A DNA stretch of 64,000 nt, taken from assembly GCA_030141605.1 (NCBI GenBank), contig JAQGDQ010000099.1, positions 513,194 to 577,193 on the forward strand, read 5' to 3'. This document shows positions 26,201 to 36,800 of the stretch, piece by piece; within the stretch, counting starts at the first letter, position 1, and every line of letters begins with the position of its first letter. This DNA comes from Tubiluchus corallicola (lineage: Eukaryota > Priapulida > Priapulimorpha > Priapulimorphida > Tubiluchidae). The notes under the pieces were generated by a model. It did not search any database and was not told where the DNA came from. It worked only from the letters and a program-made list of their open reading frames with translations. Made by a program: the position numbers and the translations under genes.

Positions 26201-29200
26201 TACGTGCAACACACTCAAGGAATGCCTGTGCCATTGAAAATTATATTCAGTTTAATGGCATCTCTAGTTAGGCACGTCTGCCGTTAACTAAGGTTTTAAC
26301 TTATTATCTGCTCATCAGAAATGTTTTGACATTCTTACAGGTGTTAAGACATATACTTTTTCCTGTATTTCAAAATGGTGTATGATATGAAAATCATCCT
26401 GTTTTCCTTTAATTATTTGTTTGTGAATTACATGTTATATCACTTCCATCTGTAAGAAAAAGCAAATGACACGTCATTTATAGGAAATTTAGTATTTGCA
26501 ATAACAGAGTGTGAGAGACTGCACGTATAAGTAAATACCAAGTCTGTTTTATATACTAGCCTAAATGCCTAGAATCCATGACACAAAAAATAATTTTATA
26601 GCTTAGAATTTTTAGACTAGCATGCAAGTACATTGTTTAGCATACTACAAGAGTATTAGCTGCACTGTAATAGTATTTTATAGTAATTGCACAATAATTT
26701 TGCATTTAACATTTGCAATATGCAATTTCAAAGGCATCTAACATGTGCTAAACATACGGCTCATTATGCATATAGGCTCAGCCAGGGATAGAATGATTAA
26801 TCAAGTAATGTTCCCGATCAATCATACCACACCATAAAACACTTGCTCACAGGATAAAAAATGCTACATGTTACCTGGAATTTGTTCGGAAATCATATTC
26901 AGGCACCTTGGCGATTTTTCTTGATTTAATGTCCATCAATGTTTGGTACATTAGATGAAAATCCAAAGCTCCTATAATAAGGATTTGTAAGAAATTAAGA
27001 TGATAATGAATGGTGCCACCAGGCAGCAAAAGAATAAAACAGTTGGTTTGATAAGCTCTTGCAGATCAGTAGTGGACAGCTGAATGAAGACATTAGCGCA
27101 ATACTATTCGCTCTCAAGGTTACCAAATGTGCAAAAATTTATTTACAGGCACTGTTAACGATGAAAAGAGTTATATTATTCCTTTTTATGTAGAAGTGGT
27201 GTTAGTTTTTATAAGCAGCTGAGCTAGTAGGTTTTCAACACAAAATTTTTTATCAACAAAGACATAATTAAACATTTCTAGTAAAAGTGAGAATGGCAAA
27301 CTGTTCTTTAAATTCTGTCAGTAGGGGCACTTTTTTTAGTGTTGACTGATAACTTGTAATGCCGCGCAAAAAGTAAATGGAGACTTGCAAAATGCAAATG
27401 ATATCTACGAATAAAAATTTTGCTCAAGCTTTCATTGCATAATTATCTAAGGCTATGTACCTGGATGATCGAAATTATGCTGTCCTTTTAGTGCTTTTGC
27501 ATGATCCTCCTTGCTCACATTTTTATAGAATGATTCTTGTCCGATGATTACGACTCTATCACCTTGGTCCTCACCAAGTTTTTCCATTATCTGTTCACAT
27601 ACTGTCGTCTGTAGAACAAAAATCATAACAGAACATTCACAAGGATAGATATTTCAGCTTTACTACATTGATTAGTACCCAATGCATCACACACGGGCTA
27701 GCAGTCATGAGCAATTACTGTGCTTAGTAGGACTGTCCTCCTTGCGGAACAGCTGAATAGTTACAATGTGCTTGGTTACAAAGTGATGCAGTGGCAGACC
27801 TGAGTAGTAAACAGATGGATAGGTCAGCTGATATGTGATCATAATTTGTGCCATGATAAAATGCTGTTACATAATTTTCAAATGCATATATTGAGAGCTG
27901 TTGCAGTGTTGTGTATCATAAAACTTTTGATCGTATCATAAAACTGCTGAGTTGTAAATTAACAGGAACGACTTTAGAATCTGTCTTGAGAAAGAATGGT
28001 TTTCGTTCATTTTGGTGAACATATCTGAAGACAGAATAATTTGTTCACTAGTCCAAAACAAGTTATAGCAACAACGTTATAGTTAATTTTATAGCAAAAT
28101 TTAGAGGCAGCACTATATACTTTTTCACTGTCTCTTTTCTCTCTTATCTGCCTTCCTTTTTTTGAATGCCACACGTTTTTATACCAGTTACTACGTATGA
28201 GCAGAGTTTGAGCATAACACAAGTTTGGCACAAATGAGGAAGTGACAATTGGAGAGTCGTAGAGAGAAAATAGAAGCATATGCACTAAACAAAATATTAG
28301 GCCTATGCCAAAGTACACCCTACCGGGGTTTATTAATAGAAACACGAACATGGCCTATGGAAAAATGAACACCGTACAAAAAACGAATGTGACACTTTAA
28401 TTTGCCTCATTCTCATGAATAGCCGTCTAGCAAAATTAATACTGAAGGAGCAAATTATAAGAGAATATCCAAAATGTTGGTATGAAGAATTAGTGAAAAT
28501 AGGGAAAGAAAATGAAGTTAATATAGATAAAAACAAAGTAATAAATTTAAAACAATCAACATGGCAAAAACAAGTAAAGAAAGCTATACAAATAAAGGTG
28601 AGTAAGCAATACCAACAAGCAATAACAAATAAAACAAAATTAAGGTTCTTATTGTAGGGCGCGGAATACGCCACTAGCCGAAGTAGGCCACTTCCGCTAA
28701 AGTGCATGTGCTAAATTTGCAGTGTCAGCAGTGCATGGACAGCCCAAGTAGGGCTCTGTCAAGAATTATGCCATAATAAAACATAAAATTAAATTTGTTT
28801 TAGAAAAAAGTGGCTTTATAATAATGATGGATAGTCCTTGACAATTTACAAATGTATTTTTACAATAATATCATCATTATTATTAGCTCCCTTAATATCA
28901 ACTTAACATTAAACTAAGTATCTAATGCTTTAAAGAGAGAAACTATGTAAGGCACATAGCTCGCAGGCCCATTTACTTAATAGAAAACAATTATTTATCC
29001 AAAAGGTAGTGAAACGGATCACCTGTCTGTGAAGCGAGACAAAATAAAAAATGATATACTTTAAATAAATGTTGGAATCGCCTAAAAAGCGGCTTATTTC
29101 ACTTCGAAGAGATTGACATCGAAGCCAAATTTAATATTGGCCGTTCTACTAGCTCAGAATAAGATTATTTTACTTTATCAGATGTACAATAAATTATTCA

Positions 29201-30019
29201 ACGTGTATTGACGTTTTCAATTATTATTATTAAATAAACAAGGACAACAGGCGCTGCCAGTATGGTTAACGACTCAATTCGTGACCTGTCTCTAGTGTCC
29301 TACTTGGCCAGCCCATGTACGATGGGTCCTACTTTGGCTAGCCCATGTGTGCCAATTGTTCTACTTCAGCTAGTGTACTACTCCCCGCTCCCAACACTTA
29401 TCATTAATTAGCCCTGAAAAAGGAAAATATATTTCCAACTGGAGCTTACGGGATGTTAATGCTATAATGAATGTGCAATTAAATGTGATAGAAGTAAAAC
29501 CAAACTATAACTAGAATAAGTATGTTAATAACCTAGAATGCCAATTATGAATTGTAGAACAAGATACAATAGAGCATCTGTTTGAATGTGTCAAATTAAC
29601 TAAAATAAGAAAGTAGAATGTAACAAGCAGGGATGTATACAGCTTAAACAGTGAAGTATTGAACCAAGCCAGCACTTCAAACCAGCAGTGGCATATCGAA
29701 ATGATACGGGAGTAGAATGTTTGGAAGATGTAGAAGAATAGCAACGAATTTGAACTACAAACCAAAACATGAAAAAAATCAGTGAAGTGTGACTTCGCAG
29801 GGACGTTCAACAGGAACGAAGAGGGTCCACAATAAGCACTGGGAGTGATTCCATGTTGATTGTTGTAGCGAGGACCAAAACTTAACCATTGACAGTATCA
29901 AAGTTTACCTTTCCTGAAGCGGTACCACCAGCTACTCCAATAAAGAAAGGTTTATTTTCTCCAATTTCGCAATCAAGCCCATTAAGAAGAAAAACCACAT
30001 TTTTCTCGTTCGCGGCCAT
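23222..30019 (-). CDS. Uck: Uridine-cytidine kinase (UCK1/UCK2 type)
   Basis: Phosphorylates uridine and cytidine to the monophosphates, the first step of pyrimidine ribonucleoside salvage in the cytosol. Exons 30019-29909, 27608-27461, 26971-26875, 25704-25556, 24163-24066, 23398-23222 are all GT..AG and in phase, giving 259 residues (human UCK2: 261). Visible motifs are the Walker A loop GGTASGKT (split by intron 1), [68 protein letters not shown] and a C-terminal SRPH as in vertebrate UCK2. One oddity: the QDSFY block of animal UCKs, whose Asp is the proposed catalytic base, reads QESFY here. The start ATG lies 815 bp from the divergent SCYL3 start, so a shared promoter is likely. Confidence 0.96.
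23735..23800 (-). repeat. Possible tRNA-derived SINE fragment
   Basis: On the minus strand CTGGGTTCGAGGCCCAG contains the sequence GGTTCGAGGCC, which fits the polymerase III B box. No convincing A box or cloverleaf. Lies in intron 5 of the kinase gene. Confidence 0.35.
24296..24795 (-). repeat. Dispersed TTAAAGCACAAGAAA repeat, copy 2
   Basis: In intron 4 of the kinase gene. Read on the minus strand it parallels 61185-61725, including TTAAAGCACAAGAAAACACT at one end and CCATTTTCTTCCCCTTTA at the other. The small ORFs in the two copies are similar to each other only because the repeat is shared. Confidence 0.65.
25914..26409 (+). repeat. Dispersed ~450-bp repeat, copy 2
   Basis: Collinear with 4433-4887 (see that entry). 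It starts AATGCAATTTCGC and ends near CATCCTGTTTTCCTTTA. Lies in intron 3 of the kinase gene, so the same family occupies introns of two genes here. Confidence 0.7.
28415..29625 (+). pseudogene. LINE-like retrotransposon ORF remnant, split by a DNA transposon
   Basis: 28415-28652 reads a Lys-rich segment ending [20 protein letters not shown] and TKLRF. After the insertion at 28653-29396 it resumes with [20 protein letters not shown] and then, with a stop inside, [16 protein letters not shown] Cys-rich motif of the form CxxC..H..C preceded by such a domain is typical of the C-terminal end of non-LTR retrotransposon ORF2. It lies in intron 1 of the kinase gene, antisense to it. Clade not assigned; the reading frame is broken. 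Confidence 0.6.
28653..29396 (-). mobile_element. Unclassified TIR element, copy 2 (744 bp)
   Basis: Inverse-orientation homologue of 12023-12775. The ends are TGTAGGGCGC and GCTCCCAACA (inverse TGTTGGGAGC), flanked by a perfect 5-bp duplication CTTAT (28648-28652 and 29397-29401). The internal parts match copy 1, including the AAGTAGG and CCCATGTACGATGGGTCCTA subterminal blocks. The TGTNR-type end recalls Ginger elements, but those are reported with 4-bp duplications, so the class is left open. Confidence 0.85.
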
Positions 30020-30768
30020 TTCGCACACGTGACGTGTCTTTCAAGGAAAGTAAGTCACAAATTTGCACAAAAATAAAGTAAAACAAATGTAAATTTGTGA
30101 GACTAATTAGTTAACCATATTTATAATTTTTTAAAGAAAACAAACGTGCTTCGCTATTTCTTCTAAAAATGTGTTAAACTTTTTCTCACTTTTAAACAAA
30201 CTTGTTTTTCTGTTTTGAGAGACGGTGGTAAAAATTCGGAGGCTTATTTTCACTTTGCCAACATGTCAGCTGCCATGCTAATGTAATTTTCACATGAATT
30301 TACGAAATTGTCAAGGATATTGGTATATCAGGTGGATAAGTGGCACAAACCTATTCTTTTTATTGTTTGCCTTCTTGCTAGCAATGGCGCATAATAAGTA
30401 TAGTGCGACAGAAGAATTAAAGAACCTTGTTTATGTTAATCATACTGAGAATTTTGTAAGGTAGATTTCGAGGATTAAATGTAACATGCAAATTTCAAAA
30501 GTTTGATGTTAAGTACAGATACAGTAAAACCATGTAATTAACACACATTCGCATCTCACATCAGTAAGCGAGAAGAATTCCCGAGTTTCCTTGAATCTAG
30601 GTCATCTCGTTTGCATTTCACATCATTGAAATTCACAAACATCGTAAGTCTGTTTATTCATTGTGTGGTAGCTACTTCTTTACTTCATACCGGTATCATA
30701 ACATATGATGTTCTAGATATAAATAAATTGCTTAACTATTTGAATATTGTTTGTTCACCTATATTGCA
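30020..30768. promoter_or_regulatory. Divergent promoter region, Uck / Scyl3
   Basis: 815 bp separate the two start codons. No TATA box was recognised near either. A clean acceptor (ATATTGCAG ending at 30769) precedes the Scyl3 start exon, so its true first exon and transcription start probably lie inside this region. Confidence 0.5.
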
Positions 30769-30833
30769 GATTGGTCGAGAAACTTGTGTCAATTTTTGGT
30801 TTCTGCGATGCTTAATCATAATGACAATTTATA

Positions 30834-33800
30834 ATGGGTAACGAGTACAGCATTTCTGAAGATTGTGAGCTATTTGAACCATACAAAACGCCAAATTCTA
30901 ATTTCTGGACACTATATCCAGCTGTTCAGAAGAAAGACGGATCTCGGGTGTCGGTTTTTATACGACAAAAATTAGACGAGGAGGAAGAGGAGCATCATCG
31001 AGCAAATTTTGCAGAAAATGCAGCAAAAGTAAGCTGAGACCATTTAAAATTTTTTTGGTGTAATGTACCTTATATCACACAGGTTTTGTCTTATAATTTT
31101 GTGTTCACTGTTTAATGTGATACTGTATTAGAATATATCACTCTCTATGGTTAGTAAATACACTAGTAAAAATACTAGGCAGCCCGGACAAATCATTTAC
31201 ATTTACTGACTTGTAGAAAAAAGGGCTGCAAGTCCATTTAAAACCTTGAATCCAGTCACTCTGACCTGTCTGACCTCTCTGCCAGTTCAAAGGCAAATTT
31301 GAACCTAAGCTTGTCAAACTTGAACATGAAAAAAAGAGGATGGAAGCAGAAAACATTGAAGCACACTAAGTTTGTTTCTATAGCTTAAAGTATGCGTCAT
31401 AGTAAGAACTGCAAAGGCTACAAGAGCTTTATATGTTAGGTTTACGCTTGTGCTCCATTTTTCATAATTAACTCTATGCTCTTATTTGCTCGATGATGTT
31501 GCGCTTATGAAGTTACAAGGAATAAAAGTTTAATGTTGTTCACCATCGCTGCATAGGTGGCAATAGAGCAACAGCCAACTGATTAAATGTTCTGTCAGTA
31601 GTAGCAAGAGCTGCAAGAGGAAACCACTAGGCAGATGACTAAAAGTTTAGCTTTCTTAAATTCTTGGGTTCATTGCAGCTGATGAGTAGGTGACAGATTC
31701 AAAGCGTGATAAACCTGCTTAACGGTAGCTTCTGCATGCATCGTAGTGTACAAAAACAAGGTAAAGTTGGCATAAATGTAGGAAAAGCTCTTTGGTCACG
31801 CACAATAGTTCTATTTTAAAGATGTGAAGCAAAAATATTGAGTCAATTGTGCAGAGTTATTTCAGCCAATTGCTGATAGTTTTTGTGTACATATGAATGG
31901 GAGCGTCCCATACCAGATGTTTTTGTGTCAATTAGACAACTAATTATACTTAACGTGAGCCTAATGGTGTGTTCAGACTAGTGAGTTTTCTTTCAGAAAG
32001 TAAACTCGCAAGTATGAACCGCCTTGTGAGTTCTGTTAGCAAGTTTTTGCAAACTCTGTGAGAATTGCTGTGAGTTCTCTCTGACAGTAAGCATGAGTTG
32101 ACACTCAGCTAAACTCTAGAAAGTTCTCGCAAAGCCGTTCAAACTTGTGAGTTTACTCTCGGAGAGAATTCGCAAGAGAATGCTCACTAGTCTGAATGTG
32201 TTGTAATAAATTAATGTTTTTTGTGACATAATTATTTTTTATATTACTCGAAAATAAGGTGGTATGCAATAATCTATGCTTGCGCTTTTATCCACAATAA
32301 TTATATATGGATGTACATTTAAAAGTTTCTAACTTCTTCAACATGTATTCATCATTTCTCAGCTCTTATGTTATTAATGTATGAGTCTCTGAAAACATTA
32401 GTTGCTTTCTCTCCTAAAAGAACTGCCATGTATATTAAAGCATATATATGAAAATCTGTTGCCTTATTTCAGCAACTTCGGACATTGCGTCATCCATCCA
32501 TTCTCAAGTTCTTGGCATCTTGTGAAAATGTCGATGAGACTTATTTAATTACCGAGCCAGTGAAGCCATTGGAAGTCATCCTCGATGATTTATCCGGGCT
32601 TGAAACGTGCGCAGGATTGTACAATGTACTGGAAGCCTTATGTTTTCTACACGAGAGGGTAAATAGACACACTCATTTCAACATGTGAGTTGTAAGTAGC
32701 CATAGAAGCTGCGGTAAGGGTGTTCTAGAAGTGCACTGTAAGCTTGATTTCATTATGGATCTGTGTCAGCAATCCAGAAGCTTATGCAATTCTTGTATTT
32801 TAACGTTTTTCACTGATGTATAATTATTAGCTAATTATTATTAAAATTTTCAAGTTTTGACAAATTAGCTAATAATTATTTCTCCCATTTAATGCATAAT
32901 CTAAGCTTTTGGCAAAAAGGTCAGTCTTAATCCTGTCGTATTGTAGGTGTCTTAACACTTGCTTCAGTCCTCATTTGCACATACATGTAAATATCAATTA
33001 ATTTGCAATGCATACATAATGAGTCATTACTAGTTTGCACCAAAGCTCATGATTTCACTTTTTGTTGCACCAGTTATAACTACCTAAAGAATTTCCAGAC
33101 TGCAGTGCTTCTTGTTTATAGCTGATAAAATGTACTTTCAAGTTGTAGAACTCACCATCGCTGGCCCAGCAAATGGACAAGTTTTTGTTTTTGCATCTGT
33201 GAATAAAAGTGCTATCAAATTGGGAAGTTTGGCTGACAACATTAGTCATTTTAGCTAACTTTTGCACTTAAGTAAATTTGTACAGGCACATCACTTACAG
33301 ACAGTACAGGGATCAGGAATGCAAGCATTAATAGTGTTGCAGTGTATCTAAATGCTTATAAAAGTACTTCTAACTAAGTAGTAAGATAGAGAAGTAAAAT
33401 GGAATTCTATTTTTACGAAAAAGAAGAACACATTTACTCGGCCACAGTGGTGGGGCAGAGGGGTTGATCCACTGAGGCACTTTGACCAGTGCACAGAAAA
33501 TTAGTTTTTTTATAACTATAGAAAGACAGAAATGACACGTGTAGCTTCCTCTGCCGGAGGAAGCTGATAGTTAGTAATTTGTAATCTTTACGTAGTTTTC
33601 TTTGTTTTTAAAATTTCTGTGCAGTACACGTCTTGAGTTACCTGTGAAGTACATTTATAATCCTGTTCTTTCCTATTTTAACATTTGAAGCAGCTTCTGA
33701 TTGGGCTTATGTAGTGCTCGAAGCATGAAAGGAGAATTTATTTCTTCACAAACAATTTTTTTGATCAGTTTATCTCCACAACTGCAATGCTATGCTGCTA

Positions 33801-36800
33801 AATTTTACATATCTAAAATCACAAGGACATTGCTATGTTCATTTTTTGTGTGTGGTGTGTGTGGGGAGGTCTTACTCTAAGATCATCCAGAGTAAATGAT
33901 GTCAACGATGGCTGAGTAATAAATCGATAGACTACTGTGTTAGTGTGTAAGGTACGTTCAAGTGCCTGGGCCGAGTATATTATACCTACCTGATGTATAT
34001 GTGTGTGTGGTTGTGTGTGTGTGCTTGCGTGCGTGCATGTGTGTATATATTCATGTTGAGGGCATTACTAAAATAGATTACAGTAATATTTGTTAATTTT
34101 GTGAAGTAATGTCAAGATGCGAACATTCTCTGATGTGAAGTATCACACTATGAGTGTTCATTCAGTCCAGCGTAGGATTATTTCTTTACATATTCGTATT
34201 GTAGACGACTCTTTAGTGACATCTCCCAAAAACATATCTTAAGTATAAGTCAACCCCAAAAATTTCACCTTAAAATCGCCTCCCAAAAATTCGACTTGTA
34301 CATAAGTATACACAGTATTTCCATTTTCTTCTTTACCATTATCTTCTTTGTTTCTGTCTTTCCTACATTTTGCTTTTTATTCATTGTTTTTTCACTTTTG
34401 TGTTTTTGCATGTTCCCAAGATAATGGCCTGATGTTGTGCTATTTTTTTTTGTAGGGAGGCACGTCTCATAACAATGTTTGTTTGTCCTCTGTCTATGCT
34501 ACGAACGATGGAAGTTGGAAACTTGCTGGAATGGACTTTGCCTGCAAGTTCAAACATGCAACGCCGACGTTCCTCGGCAAAAGCCGGTCATTTAGGGATC
34601 CGCAATGCATTCCTCCCGAAGAGAATGTGGGTATCAGTAATGGTTATCTGGTTCTAGTAACATGTAATGATTCATTTCTCAGTCGTGCAGTGATGTAGAA
34701 AGTGCTTGTGGCACAAAAAACTTCTAACCTACCCTTTTAATGTTTTGTTCATTTGTTTCCTAGGTGAAACTACAAATTGTGCTAATTTTTGCATCCCTGA
34801 GCCGTTCACTTTTTCGACATGATTGCTTAAAATTAAACAAATTTTCTTTAAAAATCATCTGAGTTTGATTTACAGTACTGCACCAGAATAAGTCTTTCTT
34901 ATGCATTAGTTGATCGTAATACGGCAGTTCTTAAACATTAAGTTTGAGCATTAAAACATGCAAAGATTACAAAGAATACAGAACACAACAGGTCTCTCAA
35001 TAATTAATACAGTCGGCATTAAGAGAATAATGCCACTGTTTTTCCCAAAATGTAAGCCTCGTGCCACTCTACACACCAGTAAAGTAACAACATTAGCCCT
35101 TTCTGCTAGGCTGTATCGTGCATAGTAATTAAGTCAGTTACATTGATTTCTGACTAGGCAGTTTTGTTGTAGTTTGAACACTTTTGTTAATTGCTAATGT
35201 CGGATTAGTAATTAATCACTAATAGTCATAGTCATTTAGCTCTAAAAGAATTTTGCGCCCTCTCATCCTTGCGTCCGGGGACGATTGCCCCCTGTCACCC
35301 CCTTTGCTAAGCCTCTGCAATCTTGCATTGACTGCATTTATTGCTCATTGAATTTTAGTAATGCTTGAATAGCGTAATGTATGATAGGTATTTTTCTCAT
35401 GATCAATGCCTCTAATGTTACACAGCCAGAGAGACCACTATGGGTAGAGGATTTTCTGTGATTGTCTTCTATATATAGTCTCAGATGAACACTTCCAGAA
35501 CCTGGATTAATTTTGTACAGGACATACAACTGCCATGATCTTTTTGCTACACTCTGCACAGCACAATTCTAACCAAGCACTTTTCATTGCATGCGGGCCG
35601 AAAGTGTGTTTTTAATAATACAGATGAAAAATAAGTCTGCACATCTACACGTAGTTTAAACAGAGATCTTGGAAACAGCAGTATATCTTGGAAATCTTGT
35701 CTGCTTTCAGGCTGGAAAAGTGGAAACGTCAGCAGAGTATGGTCATGCTAGGGACGCTTATGCATTTGGAGTTCTCTGCTCTGTGTTGATGGATCAACAG
35801 AGTGAATTATCAGATATGAGCACCACTTTTCGGAATACGATAGAAAGAGAACTTCTCAATTCCGATCTGCGATTGCGGCCGAAACTTCGTAAACTGAAGA
35901 GTGACAACTTATTCAAGTAAGTAAATGGGCGGAAAATTTTGAAAAGTTAGACAAGATAAATATTACCTCTTCAGAAGCATTTTATTTCTGATGATAAACA
36001 TATACTGTTGAAAGAGCCATTTTTCTGTAATTTGTTTTTTCTTTAAATATGGTTGTTTATATATACTGAAAGAATTACTTGAAATACTTTCCCAACTAAC
36101 GATATGATTAATTAATTGTGACTGTAATTGCTAGGGAGTACTAGTACAGGAGTACTAATCCAAGTCTCTTGTCCAAATCCCGAATTTTTCAGCACCTCCT
36201 TTCTTTCTCCAACTCATTACCCATGATAGGTAATAATTGGTAAAATAAATCGCAGTAGTTCACAAAAATTCTGGCAATCACAGTCATAATTAATTAATGA
36301 TTACTTGAAATAATTTAGCTAGTGTGAATAAACCCACCAGCTCTCTGAAAAAAATGTCACTCGGCTATCTTAGATGTGTCATAACACTTCACTTTGAAAC
36401 CATCAATTTCTCGTTTTTCTTTTCGTATGCTTGGTCAATTTCTTTCCACATCAGCTATGTTAAAGGAAGACAGGATGATTTTTTATATACTACCCCTTTT
36501 TCAAGTATTGTAAAAAGTATACATTTTAATACCAATAATACTGAAAAAGCATTTCTGACAGTTAAATAATAGTCATAATTAATTAATCTTAATTAATGGC
36601 GGGCAAGCCCAACTATTGATGACATCACAAATGAACATAATTTTCAACAGCGTAAATAATCCACGAGTGTGTTGCACGTGTTTGTGAAAGAGAAAATTGA
36701 AGTACTGTGCTTCTGTAAGAGATTCTGTGTGTTGTAATAAAACTCGGGAAGTTTTAAGATAAAAAGTCAAATTTCACGTAAGTCACTTTTGAAATAATAG

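Noticed and set aside
28007-28707. Two minus-strand ORFs of 114 and 124 codons
   Set aside because: Antisense to the LINE remnant and its AT-rich flank, with no recognisable domains.
33421-33500. SINE-like segment in a Scyl3 intron
   Set aside because: Some tRNA-like words but no B box; not supportable.
34456-34657. Alternative donor GTATCA for Scyl3 exon 3
   Set aside because: It would break phase with the next exon ([15 protein letters not shown]); GTGGGT at 34627 keeps phase.
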